A stretch of DNA of 64,000 nucleotides, from NCBI RefSeq assembly GCF_039555335.1, contig NC_092631.1, positions 3,749,501-3,813,500 on the forward strand, given 5' to 3'. The notes below the pieces were generated by a model that saw only the letters and a program-made list of their open reading frames with translations, made no database searches and was not told where the DNA came from. Position numbers and translations under genes: made by a program. Of this stretch, positions 1-10,950 are shown piece by piece. This DNA comes from Amphiura filiformis (taxonomy: Eukaryota > Echinodermata > Ophiuroidea > Amphilepidida > Amphiuridae). Each line of letters starts with the position of its first letter. Position 1 is the stretch's first letter.

Positions 1-1560
1 TTTATTTACTGTGTAACGGCCGGCCCTATGTTTTAGCGTTTGGGGCCCTGGGCCCATATAATGTGATATATGGGGCCCACATATACACAATATAATTATC
101 AGGTGCAATCTGTGTACAAACTCTGAGCCATGAAGCTGCTTTATTTGATGAGAAACGGCCTGCCCTTTGTTTTAACATTTGGGGCCCATAATATTTGACT
201 TGTGGGGCTCATGTAAATCAAATGGAACAGCCATTTCAGGGGAGTATGTAAATTAAACGGAACAGCCTATTTTGGGGCCATTTCAGAGGGAGTATGTAAA
301 TTAAATGGAACAGCCAATGGGTATGTAATTTACAGCCTTAACGCTTCACCCTGGTATTTCCAATTATCATAATTTATTATAATACGGATCTGTCTGTTTA
401 GTCCTACGTGTGTGGGGTTGGTGGGTATGAGGGTGTTAGTAACAATATAATTCTCAGGTGCTACTGTGTACAAATTCTGAGCCCGGAAGCTACTTTATTT
501 TATGAGAAACGGCCGGCCCTTTGTTTTAACATTTGGGGCCATGGGGCCCATAATATTTGACTTATGAGGCCCATGGATATACGTTGAAGTTTAATTCTCT
601 AGTGCTATCAGTAGACTCAAGCTGGGCACTGTAGCTGCTTTATTTACTGAGTAACGACCGGCCCTATGTTTTAGCGTTTGGGGCCCTGGGGTCCATATAA
701 TGTAATATATGGGGCTCTCATGTACATATCACAATGTAATTTTCAGGTGCAATCTGTGTACTAACTCAGAGCCCTAAAGCTGCTTTATTTGATGAGAAAC
801 GGCCGGCCCTTAGTTTTAACATTTGGGGCCCTGAGGCCCATAATATTTGACTTATGAGGCTCATGTACATATGTTGAAGTATAATTCTCTAGTTCTATCA
901 GTAGACTCAAGCTGGGCATTGTAGCTGCTTTACTTACAGAGTAACGGCCGGCCCTATGTTTTAGCATTCGGGGCCCTGGGGCCCATATTATGTGACATAT
1001 GGGGGTCATATATACATATGACAATATAAGTCCTATCTGTGTACCAAATCTGAGCCCTGTAGCTACTTTATTTGCTGAGAAACGGCCGGCCCTTTGTTTT
1101 AACATTTGGGCCCCTGGGGCCCCTAGCCTTGTACATCTGGGGCCAAAATGGGCAAAAGGCACATCTACAACTTAGGGCCCATACATATGCCACATATGAG
1201 CCCTAGTGATCTTGTACTTTTAGAGCTAGGCTTGTCAATCTGTTGCACCATAGTTTAACTTTTGGGCCCCTGGGGCCCATAATATATAACATATTGGGCT
1301 CTTGTATATTTGTAAATATAGAGTACCCCTAGGGCTATCATTGTACCAACTCAGGGCCCTGAGGCTGCTTCATTTGATGAGAAACGGCGTGCTTTGTATT
1401 TTCACATTTGGGCCCCTGGGGCCCGTGACCTTTGACCTCTGGGGTCAAGATGGGCAAAAGGCACTTCTACGGGGTAGGGCCCATAATTGTACCACATATG
1501 GGCCCCAGGGCCTTTGTAGTTTTAGCGCTAGCCTTGACAGAATGATGTGTTTGATGGAGA
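1..1560. repeat. Tandem satellite, ~145-bp monomers alternating in two types
   Basis: Monomers begin near 1, 134, 487, 632, 778, 923, 1062 and 1363 with a GCTGCTTTATTTG-like start followed by AACGGCCGGCCCT (contains an FseI palindrome) and TTTGGGGCCC blocks. Spacings of 145, 146, 145 and 139 bp, plus a 301-bp double step, give a ~145-bp repeat. Two monomer types alternate (GAGTAACGG...ATGTTTTAGCG and GAGAAACGG...TTGTTTTAACA), so the higher-order unit is ~290 bp. The array probably continues left of the window. Open frames here are by-products of the repeat; no gene is supported. Confidence 0.85.
211..325. repeat. Short internal tandem repeat in the satellite
   Basis: Three copies of an ATGTAAATTAAATGGAACAG-like unit (211, 245, 294) separated by 35-50 bp. 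They lengthen this satellite monomer from ~145 to ~350 bp. Confidence 0.65.
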
Positions 1561-1659
1561 AGGAGAAGGAGATGGAGGAGAAGAAACCATAGGATGGGAA
1601 GATACCCTGCATGCTCTGCATGCGGGTATAATACCGAGATTTATTACTGCTTCTTGATG

Positions 1660-2050
1660 AACATGGGGAATAGTGCCCTTATTTACTGCATACCAAATAT
1701 GGTCTGAACCCTTTTGAATAGTTATACAGGATTCTGAGTGACTTTCTATAATTACCCTGTCAAATTTTCTTGATTTTCTTTAAAATTCGACCACCGTTTG
1801 GGATATGGTTTGGATATTTTACCTATATGAAACCAAATCTAATCTGAAAAACTGGGGAAATTCGTTGAAATTTAAGCCAGAGATGACACAAAACATGGGG
1901 AATAGTGCCCTTATTTACTGCAAACCAAATATTAAATTTTCTTGATTTTCTTTAAAATGCGACCACCGTTTGATATTTAACCTATATGAAACAAATATAA
2001 TCTGAAAAACTGGGGAAATTCGTTGAAATTTAAGCCAGAGATGACAAAAA
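1660..2050. repeat. Direct duplication, ~230 and ~155 bp
   Basis: AACATGGGGAATAGTGCCC recurs at 1660 and 1892, and both copies end in the same AACTGGGGAAATTCG block. The second copy has lost about 75 bp. No coding potential was seen between the satellite and the exon at 2269. Confidence 0.75.
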
Positions 2051-2268
2051 ACGACCTTGATTTAATTCTATTTGTCACAGATATTGAGTGAACACATGAA
2101 GGTCACTTTAAAATTGCTGGTGACCCCTTTACTGCCTGGCACATTTAAAAAAAAATTATTCTTTGGTGTAAAGGCCTATTCTATATTATATCATTTCTTT
2201 TACTGAATCTAACAAAAAATACAACCTTGCGCAATTTACAAAAACTATTAGCCCCATTGTAATTTCAG

Positions 2269-2376
2269 GTCGCGTGTTTATCAGCTACCAATGGGAAGAC
2301 CAGAGGAGAGCGAAGCAGTTGAGAGATGAACTAATTCAGGATAGCTACAAGGTCTTGTTGGATATTGACATGATGG
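2269..2376 (+). CDS. TIR-domain gene, exon with box 1 (internal exon)
   Basis: This exon encodes the start of a Toll/IL-1 receptor (TIR) domain: RVFISYQWEDQRRAKQLRDE, then a LIQDSYKVLLDIDMMG stretch. VFISYQW is the classic box 1 (beta A strand) and LLDIDMM leads to the BB loop. The exon follows an AATTTCAG acceptor at 2261-2268 and ends at a consensus GTAAGT donor at 2377. It begins with two bases and ends with one base of a split codon (phase 1), and the frame joins exactly to 4882. TIR domains signal by self-assembly or cleave NAD+. The absence of an ATG indicates an internal exon, so the N-terminal part lies upstream of the window or was missed. The conceptual frame runs past the donor to a stop at 2456, but this is intronic. 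Confidence 0.85.
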
Positions 2377-2584
2377 GTAAGTTTGTAATTCCCAATGCCC
2401 TATTCGATGGAAACACTTTCCGACATGGCTATATAATGACAGTGGAAGCTCTTTGAATTCTGTATACAATTGTACGAATCTTATTCTTAATGAAAAATAG
2501 AAACTAAAAATACGGTAGGCTCCTGACGTCGATCTGTTGGTGGTGTGATGGTGGCCGACTCGCCCACCCTGGAAAAATCCGGGG
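2377..2584 (+). other. Start of intron 1 of the TIR gene
   Basis: Consensus GTAAGT donor followed by non-coding sequence that passes into the polypurine tract. Intron 1 runs to 4881 (2.5 kb). Confidence 0.7.
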
Positions 2585-3115
2585 GACATTTTGGAGGGAC
2601 AAGGGAAGGGAAGGGGAAAGAGGGGAAAAGGAAAGGAAAGAAGAAAAAGGGGAAGGAAAGAAGAGAAAAAGAAGGGGGAATGGGGTAAAGAAAGGCTCAA
2701 GAGGGAAGAAAAGAGAAGCAACAGAGAGTAAACGAGAATAAATAAAAAAGAGGGAAATGAAAAAACAAAAGGGAAGCCTAAGATTGGTGGGGGAAGGAAT
2801 AGGGAAATAGGGTAATAAAAGAAGTAAAGAAAACAACTTGCATGTTTATTGTGGACGCAATTCATGCACAAGGGGAAGGAGTGTAAGAAAGGGGGAGAAA
2901 TTGAAGAACATTTAGGGAAGGGAACGGGAAGTGATTTGAGGGGGAAGTAATTTCAGTGAGTGTAATGGAAGGGGTAATGAGAGAAAGGGGAAGAAATTAA
3001 AGAATAAGAAGACGACGGAAAGAGAAGGAAGGGGAACTTATGGAAGAGTAGGGAAAGTAATTTAGGGGGAAGTAATTTAATGGAAGTGGGAAGGAATGAG
3101 ATAAATAATTGAAGA
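2585..3115. repeat. Polypurine tract, ~530 bp
   Basis: The plus strand is almost only A and G (GGGAAAG, GAAGAAAAGG and similar words) for over 500 bp inside intron 1. The long open frames on the minus strand (Pro/Ser/Leu/Phe-rich) come from this composition and are not genes. Such tracts can form triplex DNA; that is general knowledge and not shown here. Confidence 0.8.
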
Positions 3116-3194
3116 AACCTTACATTTTGTTTACATGGTAAAATGTTCACATAAAAACATTACAGATGTATGCAAGGAGGTTTCTCCTCATGGT

Positions 3195-3400
3195 ATAAAA
3201 ACGCCCAAAACCCATGAGCTTCCGGGGGCTTCGCCCCCTGGACCCCCACCAGGGCCCTCATACAGGCCCCTGGACCCCACGCCAATAAAGGCTCCGTTCA
3301 CTACGCTCGCTCGCTTTGATCTATTTCTTAATCAATTTGTGGGAAATTTTTGGAGCCTTGCCCACTCTGGTTGAGAAGGCTGGCTACGCCCCTCGGTGTG
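3195..3400. repeat. GC-rich dispersed repeat end
   Basis: Contains GGGGGCTTCGCCCCCTGGAC followed by CACTACGCTCGCTCGC. A related GGGGCTTCGCCCCTGGACC block recurs at 37744. It looks like the terminus of an interspersed transposon; its other end was not found. Confidence 0.45.
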
Positions 3401-3499
3401 AATCATAAAATCAAAATGATATTATACAGAGCAAATGAAGAGAAGAATGAAAAAGAATGACAATGGATAGTAGGTTGAGAAATAATAAGGAATATAAAA

Positions 3500-4117
3500 A
3501 TGCTTCGGAATCGGATAACAACGTTTTCACAGTATTTTTTGTGGGACCTGAGAGGACATCAGAAAGATCGAATTGCATTTTGAATACGATGTTCTTCTAG
3601 TACCAATAATTTTGAATTTTTGAAATTCGCGATATAATTCAAATTTGATGGCAAATTATTTTTAAAAATTTGATATTTGATATTTTAAATAATTAATAGT
3701 CTTCGAAGTCAACTTTATAAATCTAATTATATGTACTTAAAGTGTATGAAACTGGGATGATAAATAAAACCGACTATTATTGAAAATGATGACCTTTCAT
3801 ATTGAAGATATACGTACCCCCCCCCCGACCATTTTTGGTGTTTGAAAAAAAATTCTTTTCTCTTCAATTCGAAAGGTCAAAATTTTCATATGATGGACGG
3901 CTTTTCATCCCAGCTACATGCACTTTTAAAAATAGTAAGTACATATCATTAGATTTATACAATTTACTTCGGGGACTGTTAAATTTTAAAAAAATCAAAA
4001 TTGCTTGATATCAGAAGGATATTCCTCGTATTCAGAACGCAATTCGATATGTCTGATGTGCTCTCATGTCCCACAAAACAAAATACTGTGCAAATGTTTC
4101 AATCCGACCCCTTAACA
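3500..4117. mobile_element. MITE with ~90-bp inverted ends (family M1)
   Basis: The left end (3500-3592, TTTTTTGTGGGACCTGAGAG) is the imperfect inverse of the right end (4030-4117, CTCATGTCCCACAAAACAAA). Related copies occur at 36937-37392 and, as a fragment, at 50425-50650. No coding region was found. It sits in intron 1 of the TIR gene. Confidence 0.7.
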
Positions 4118-4881
4118 CAATTTGAGCAGGTTTGAAATTTGGCCCTGTTTTACCCAAATTTGGCCCTGTTTTTCGATTACCTTTTATAGTCACCTACTAC
4201 CCTCCCCCGCGGGACTAGTAGGGAGAAAGTACATGTTATGTTGATTCCAGTGGTACCAACAATAATTGGACCTATTTTTTCCGACACCAAATTCCTTTAA
4301 GACAGCCTACAGATTGTATTCCACTAGACATATTGATTCAGAAAATAGATAATTTGAATCATCTAGGATGAACCAAAAATGTCAGTGGTCAAATTATTGG
4401 GGCCAAAAACATAAAAGTACTTCGATTTTTACAAGAGAGATGTCAATTTGTATCGGGTCATGGGACAGTACAACAAGTCATACATAAAAATCATCGTATA
4501 GATCACTGTACTAGTCATGGGATAAGGATAAGAATTCTCAATTTCTTATTTTACGGCCAATGACTTGTTTTGATGCGTTACCTCCTGGATAGCGCAAACT
4601 TTTGTTTTTATTTTAATCATTATATGAAAATAAACATTTTGACACTTCATACGTAAAATTCGGAGCATTTTCATTTGTGTGATTTTAACACAATTTGAGC
4701 AAATTTGAAAACTGACACTGTGCAAAGTTCAATGACCTTTTCCTGCTAAAATATTATTCTGGTACAATTTATTATCATGCAGTCAGTACCATAAACATAA
4801 CGGGTGGTTATCGATTGATCAACAAATGACGTCATACGCAGAACCTTACTCATGTATAATGTAATTCGTTTTTCGTTACAG
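4118..4881 (+). other. End of intron 1, no gene seen
   Basis: AT-rich non-coding sequence with a small direct repeat (AATTTGGCCCTGTTTT, near 4136 and 4158). It ends in the TTTTTCGTTACAG acceptor of the next exon. Confidence 0.55.
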
Positions 4882-4992
4882 ACGAAGGCGCCGGGAATAT
4901 TCTTGACTGCATGGCCAATGCGGTGGAGAATGCTGATGCCGTTCTTGTATTGATATCAAAGAAGTACAAAAGCAGCCAGAGTTGCCGAACAG
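4882..4992 (+). CDS. TIR-domain gene, middle exon
   Basis: Joined to 2376 the split codon gives Asp, and the frame continues DEGAGNILDCMANAVENADA then VLVLISKKYKSSQSCRT. This supplies the BB-loop region, helix B, the VLVLIS strand and the S-x3-SxxC segment before the putative catalytic glutamate. The exon is bounded by TTACAG at 4876-4881 and a GTGTGA donor at 4993, leaving one base of a split codon. Only the first base (G) of the glutamate codon is here; AA follows at 34101. The consistent phase-1 joins and continuous TIR homology make the exon assignment firm even though the donor is weaker than GTAAGT. Confidence 0.85.
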
Positions 4993-5149
4993 GTGTGATA
5001 ATTATTTCACTTTTATTTTTAACAACATTTCAAGTTTAAGTAAGATAATGTTAAACAGATATATTTCGTAGATTATAGTTTTACATTTCGTATTTTTTGT
5101 ACATTATAATAACGCCAGTTGTTTTTTGTTTGTTTTTCCTGTACTTGGG

Positions 5150-5345
5150 ACTGGTGGGGGAAATGTGGGTGTGGGTGTGGGTGTGTGTGGGGGGGGGGCA
5201 TGGCCCCATTGCGCAGGACTAGGGTTTTCGTACATGGTGGTACGTGAACAATACGCGGATTTAGGGTTTCTCTACCGGAAGTCAATTTGTGCCGAAATTC
5301 CTTCCCACAATGCAATATGTGTATTGCATAACAAAGAGTATTGGT
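5150..5345 (+). repeat. Dispersed repeat E, copy 1
   Basis: The block from CCCATTGCGCAGGACTAGGG through TTTAGGGTTTCTCTACCGG to CCCACAATGCAA recurs in inverted orientation at 33600-33765. A G-rich (GGGTGT)n stretch precedes it. Function unknown. Confidence 0.65.
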
Positions 5346-5594
5346 TAACCTCCGGACTGTTATCTTCAATGGGTGTGAACTTATTTTTGGACATGCCTCT
5401 ATTATAATGATACCCACACAGTGATCTGTCTGTACACAGATTCTCTATGCATACACAGGGACCGTGTATGAAGGAACTACTGGAAACGGATTATTGATAG
5501 CTATTGTCAAGCTATTGTTATCAGATTATCTTTTACTACCTTCGATTACATGCGAGTTGCGCCGAGGGCGCGATGTTTGATTTCTTATTATATA

Positions 5595-6793
5595 AGCTGT
5601 GTTCACACATGTACTTATTACCGGTAATATTTTGTCTGGGCTTATGTCCGATCGAATTAAATATTTTCCGCTAATCCCTTAGCACGTCTACATTAGTCGG
5701 CAATAGCGCTATGTCCGACGTGTTTATGTCCGATAAGCCTATTGCCGGTCATAAATCCCTCCTTTCTACAGGAGCACCATCAGGAAATTTAACCCGATTT
5801 TAAAGGTTTTTTTCACTGAAAATTCAATTCCAATAAACGCCCCTCTTTAAGATAACTTAAGACTGCCCTCATCATGCTATCATTTTTTTCGGAGAGGGAC
5901 CCCAAATTTACAAAAAGTCGCTTCTATAAAATGCGACCTCCCCTATTTCGGCAGCAAAATGCCCCCCCCCCCCCACCCCACCGTTTACACCAAACAGTCA
6001 TCAGTCTTTTTGAATAAAATAAGCACATTATCTGTAGTCATCGTGTTACTCCCTACATTTTGGTCATCAAGTTTTTTTTATTGACACCCCCTATTTTTCT
6101 TTCCCCTTAATCATCTTATAAAATCCAATTGCATGCCTTTTTGTTATCATGCTTATAGCTTAATAAATTAGAAACTGTAGGTCATCCAAATAAGGATGGT
6201 CAATTGCTCCTGCGCCTGAACTTTTCAGTTTCATCTGATCATGGAGGGTGCGATGGAGAGTTTTCAGTGCCTTTATGTTAGGATGTATCTGCTCCCTCGA
6301 CGACCGTACGGGGAATCCCTTGTCATGTAATAGCGTGGCTATCTCCTCCCAAAGCTTCATTTTATCCCAGGATGGGCCAGGAATAATTTCCGGGTCTCTC
6401 CAGATTTTGAGGAGAGCCAATGTTTCCTTGTCATTCCAATTGACCTCTCTGTTGCGTTTATTTATACTAACATTTGCAGCTGCAGCCATGATGATATCAC
6501 GCAGAAAATTACTCTCCTTAAAATTTTGCGCGAGTGATATACTCACAGTTATATCCGACAGCCCAAAAGTGCTGTCCACACGTAATAACTATTACCGGAC
6601 GTAACGTTTCGATCGGTCTTAACAGCTCTTAACCCTGTTCATCTTCGGCTTTAAATTGTCGGGTTTAAAGCACATTACGTCGGATATAGTTATATTCGAC
6701 GCTCATTCACACTGCCACTTATATCCGATACTATTACCGACGTAATTTAAGTCCGGTAATAAGTAATTTAAGTCCGACTGTGTGAACACAACT
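5595..6793 (-). mobile_element. DNA transposon with Myb-like ORF, copy 1 (1.2 kb)
   Basis: Starts AGCTGTGTTCACACATGTAC and ends TCCGACTGTGTGAACACAACT, forming inverted ends of ~14 bp; TTATTACCGG-type words are repeated subterminally at both ends. Between them lie short inverted CCGGTAATA/TCGGACATAA words and a 139-codon Myb/SANT-like frame on the minus strand. It is the shortest, least interrupted copy and serves as reference for copies 2 and 3. No transposase is present, so it is probably non-autonomous. A Harbinger relationship is suggested by the accessory Myb protein of that superfamily, but a clean 3-bp target duplication was not seen. Confidence 0.7.
6160..6579 (-). CDS. Myb/SANT-like (trihelix) DNA-binding protein of a transposon
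   Basis: 139 codons. After a variable N-terminus, MAAAANVSINKRNREVNWND leads into ETLALLKIWRDPEII, a conserved W/L pattern, then LWEEIATLLHDKGFPVRSSR and a QIHPNIKALKTLHRTLHDQ helix. Spaced tryptophans and three predicted helices match the Myb/SANT-like domain used in PIF/Harbinger accessory proteins and host trihelix factors. The track start precedes the likely true start MAAAAN (ATG at 6489-6491 on the minus strand). Copies 2 and 3 of the element carry frameshifted versions. The protein would bind DNA, possibly element ends; that role is inferred. Confidence 0.55.
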   Translation of the reverse strand: MDSTFGLSDITVSISLAQNFKESNFLRDIIMAAAANVSINKRNREVNWNDKETLALLKIWRDPEIIPGPSWDKMKLWEEIATLLHDKGFPVRSSREQIHPNIKALKTLHRTLHDQMKLKSSGAGAIDHPYLDDLQFLIY

Positions 6794-7023
6794 TTACTCA
6801 TGTTGCCCTACAAAATACCAAACACACATCAGAGTATTCAAATATTTTCTAAAGTTATAGTCGTGTTCACACAGTCGGACTTAAATCACTTATTACCGGT
6901 CTTAAATTACGTCGGTAATAGTATCGGATATAAGTGGAAGTATGAATTAGCGTCGAATATAACTATATCCGACGTAATGTGCTTTAAACCCGACAATTTA
7001 AAGCCGAAGATGAACAGGGTTAA

Positions 7024-8225
7024 GGCTACATGCTCTTTTTGGTTGAAATTTTTGGCGGGAAATAATCCCGCCAAAACATTAAAGTAATATTTTCCCACAA
7101 CTAAATATCATAGTCCGGAAATTAATGATGCATCTGGTAGCTTAGATCATAACTTTCATTGTACTTAGTTGCAATTATCCCAGAAAATTCTTGATTTGTT
7201 TTACAGAGTCTTGAATTGTCGATGTTTTTGATCAAAAACATCACTCGGTGTATTTTGAAACTCGAGGCATTAACTCTTCTCAAATTAGCCCCAAATCATA
7301 ATTTATTATATGCACGTGTAGCAAACACCAATGGGAATAATTGGACGTTGTTTGCGGAGCCTAAATTTGGTTTGATTTTATTTCACAATAATTCTAAGGT
7401 GAGAATTTTGACCTGACATTTCCTTTTGGATTTCAAATTTAAATTCATTGATATGTGATATTTTGAATAAATAAAGAGTACGCTTACCTTTCTGCAACAC
7501 TTCCCGGTATCATTAAGCATCTGCTGATAACCAACATTTTAGCTGAAAACAGTCCCTTCCTATCATTTTTGAACAAAATATGGTTCGAAAGTGCGTACAC
7601 TACGCGTATAAACTAGCACAGCGAGATAATGAACAGAGCTATTTACGGTGGGGTATCTATTGTAAGCTATTAGGGTAGGCCTATAGTATATCTTCCCGCA
7701 AGTGACAAGATGTGTCAAGCAGGGCGGTATATTCAAACGCTATTGTCTGGATCATTGAGTATCGATTGCGCACGTATACATGCAGCACTTATGTGTGTGG
7801 TCCTCCCCAGGTTTTGACATAAATTACAAATGACGTCGTGAATGACCCAGCGTTTTCATTTTATTATTACTAAATTAATCGTCGTTTATCACGAGTGCTA
7901 AGAGTTGTACCAGTTCAATTCATCAAAATTAATGTGTATTAAATGAAAAACAAACAGACAAGTAGAGTCATATGTCTTTCTATGACCGTATTCCTACCAA
8001 AATCTGATTTTCAATACACTAGAAACGTGTTGATATGTATATCTTTGAAAATCGCCGAATGTTAACCACAGTCACCGTGGCACAGTATAGGCATCTTTAG
8101 CATTCATAGTGCAATTGGCAGTGGTTCGAACCCCGGTGAAAATTTTAGTATTTTTTATTCTTTTTACTAATGCGCTGTGCCGTTTTTCAAACACGCCCCT
8201 GAATGAAACTCATGGGCAAGTACCC
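7024..8225. mobile_element. 1.2-kb TTAA-flanked insertion
   Basis: Copy 1 reads ACAGGGTTAAGAGCTG (as complement) where copy 2 reads AGGGTTAA, then 1202 bp, then TTAAGAGCTG. The duplicated TTAA is the signature of piggyBac or Kolobok families. The ends GGCTACATGC and (inverted) GGGTACTTGC are similar. No transposase was recognised; a GGCGGGAAATAATCCCGCC hairpin lies just inside the left end. Confidence 0.7.
8073..8138 (+). other. tRNA-like sequence with pol III box A and box B
   Basis: TGGCACAGTATAGG resembles box A and GGTTCGAACCC is a perfect box B. CACCG at the start pairs with CGGTG at the end. The T-stem and anticodon arm do not pair well, so this is more likely a tRNA-derived SINE head or tRNA pseudogene than a working tRNA. 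Confidence 0.4.
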
Positions 8226-8275
8226 TTAAGAGCTGTTAAGACCGATCGAAACGTTACGTCCGGTAATAGTTATTA

Positions 8276-10352
8276 GAGACCTTGCGGAATGCCGTTAAGA
8301 ACTTTACTGGAACTTTAACTTTAACTTCAAAAATATTGATTGGATTTCTTGCTCAAATTCACTTCAACGCGAACGTCAGATTGGTTTCTGTATCAACAGC
8401 GTCTTGTTGTTTAAACTAGGGGAAGTGCATCAATGGGTGATCAAAAGGAGGGTATGTAAAAGCGACTGCATCAAATTTCTCCCTTTTGTTTGCTGAAGTG
8501 CTTTGTTGGTGACACTTCAATACAATTGGTGCTTAGTTTGAATAAAGGACTCCTCTTTGCATTCTGATGGAATTAAATATATCTCCCCGAATGATCCTTA
8601 TTTTGTTTTTTAAAAACTTCCAGAATTTTGAATTTCAACCAACATAATTCTGGATGTTCCTTTTCTGACATTCTTGTATTTAGGCACAGTTTTGGGCGCA
8701 CAATTGTTTGCCCATTTGCTGGAGCTGCTCACATAATGATCAAAGAGGGAATCCTCACCTAAATTACCACTACCCAGGGTGTAGTAAGAGCCTTCTGGAC
8801 CCATGGACAATAAGCAGTGCGGGCCCTTTTAACATCTCCTTTATCAGCGTTCATTTGCACTTTTGCTCGGGCCCCTGAGCCCTCGGGGCCCTTGGACTTC
8901 GCCCTCCCTTTCCAGTAGTGTCATATGGGCACGTGCCCCCCCCCCCCAATCGATTGCAAAATTTAGTAAATCCCATAGGAAAATTGGCAAAAAATGATGG
9001 CTTGTGCCCCCCCATCAGACCGGATGCCCCCCCCATCGGATGACCCACGCTACGCCACTGTTCCTTTCCACTCGCTTGCTACGCCCTGCCCCAACTCAGT
9101 TGGAGGCCTCATTTTTCTTTTTTTCTTTGAGGTGGCCCAAAATAGGCAATTTTTGCCAGGGGCAGTTGTCCCATGCCCCGGCAACTACTTTACTCTTTTT
9201 AGTTTGGCTTGATAGTGAGTATATCCGTAGGCCTATCCATTTATCAATAGTTCTCATGGTAAATCTTCGCCATTTTTTGTGTGCATAACTGAAGCGGTGA
9301 GGGGGCGGGGTAAAAGGTTACGCTTGCTTTGTGCGTATAAGTGCCATGGCGGAAATAATGGACGACCACTTACCCAAACTATAATAATCTTTTCTACACA
9401 TTGGCTGGTTTTCATTGTCATGATTACTGAAGAAGTAGGCCTATGTAGATATAGATATTGATGTGTGCAGTTCCAATATTAAAAGACTAATTATAAAAAA
9501 GTAGTATAGGCCTAATTCCGAACAATTCAACCGGTTTTTATGTAAAAACATGTTGTCCAAGTCCACAAAGTTAGAAGGCTTATTTTTGGTAACAATAGGC
9601 CTACTCTTTTAATAATGAATAATTTGGTTGACATACAATATCCATATACCCCTATGTATAACTTCTGTTTCATGAGAGTGTTTAAAGATTGTGAGCGTAT
9701 AGCGTGGCATATGTTAACATTCTGCTGAATCGGGGTATAAACAAGGTAGGCCTAAATGAATAAAATAAATAATTAAATAAAATACTTGAACAGTAGGCCT
9801 ACAAGCATCTTTGGTTATATAGAGGTGTAAATATAAGACACGCAACGTTGTAAACAAATGTTCACAGTAGCTGCAATTCGCAGAAGTTTAGTACACTGCT
9901 GGGTCGCGTAAAATCAGGCCATTTTACGGGAACTTAATCCCCTTGGCGTTGAAGTCAAGCCAAAAACTTGGTTCCGCAAGCTGATTTGGTGTACGTCATG
10001 AGCACACACAAAATTATATATCAAGTGTGACGTTTGGAACAAAATTTATTTTGATCTAATTCAATCAGTAATTTTCAGCAACATGTAGCATGTTTTTTAC
10101 CCAAACCAAAATTAGATTTCCAATAATTGGTCTATTAACTAGATAATACATAAGTGGTAATTATGTAGTCTATGAGGAAATAGGCAAACTATTGTTCTAA
10201 AGTATGACGTATTTCATCATAATTTACGGCACACTATAGATTCTCGCGTTAACTTTAACTTCAAGCGGCTTTAATGGCTGAGTGGTTTTGAATACATAAT
10301 CCTCTATAATCCTCTAGACGTTAAAGTTTCTAACTCCATTCCGCAAGGTCTC
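8276..10352. mobile_element. 2.08-kb element with GAGACCTTGCGGAATG ends
   Basis: Starts GAGACCTTGCGGAATGCCGT and ends CCATTCCGCAAGGTCTC; the inverted ends share a 16-bp perfect core and weaker similarity beyond. It splits copy 2 between TATTA (8271-8275) and TATTA (10353-10357), while the intact site in copy 1 has one TATTA. No transposase was found; the superfamily is not assigned. It includes a GC-rich hAT-like end near 9030-9060 (GCTACGCCACTG). Confidence 0.7.
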
Positions 10353-10552
10353 TATTACGTGTGGACAGCACTTTTGGGCTGTCGGATATAACTGTGAGTA
10401 TATCACTCGCGCCCAATTGAACCAAAAACTTATTCTGACGCCAAAAGGTGCTGGATTGACTATACTTGAAAAAAATTTTTCCATCTCCCCCCCCCCCATG
10501 TCAAAAAGAAATCTACGCCACTGAGCAGAGTAATTTACTGCGTGATGTCATC

Positions 10553-10950
10553 ATGGCTGCAGCTGCAAATATTAATATAAATACACGCAATAGAGGGGTC
10601 AATTGGAATGACAAGGGAACATTGGCTATCCTCACAATTTGGAGAGACACGGAAACTATTTCTGGGATAAAAAAAAGCTTTGGGAGGAGATAGCCACGCT
10701 ATTACATGACAAGGGGGATTCCCCATACGGTCGGGGGAGCAGATACATGCTTAAGATAAAGGCACTGAAAACTCTCCATCGCACCCTCCATGATCGGGTG
10801 AAAAGTTCAGGCTTAGGAGCAATTGACCATCCTTATTGGGATGACCTACACGAGTTTCTAGTGGGGGGGGGGGGTAGCAAATGTAAGCCCACTAGAGGGC
10901 TCAGGGGGGGCAGTATGGCCCTAGATGTAGATGGAGATGACATTTATTAA
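10553..10950 (+). pseudogene. Frameshifted Myb-like ORF of copy 2
   Basis: MAAAANININTRNRGVNWND then TLAILTIWRDTETISG matches the copy-1 protein. The frame is lost near a poly-A run at 10670 and resumes in another frame as KLWEEIATLLHDKGDSPYGR to IDHPYWDDLHEF. A G-run at 10862 extends the tail. One or more frameshifts make it non-functional as it stands. Confidence 0.6.

Noticed and set aside
785-1592. Open frames of 125 and 96 codons in the satellite
   Set aside because: They repeat with the monomer and vary with its length; no protein-like conservation.
2274-2456. A 60-codon single-exon TIR ORF
   Set aside because: It reads through a GTAAGT donor at 2377; the TIR homology stops there and resumes in frame at 4882.
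2281-3150. 196-, 110- and 65-codon minus-strand frames
   Set aside because: Created by the polypurine tract; low-complexity Pro/Ser/Leu/Phe composition.
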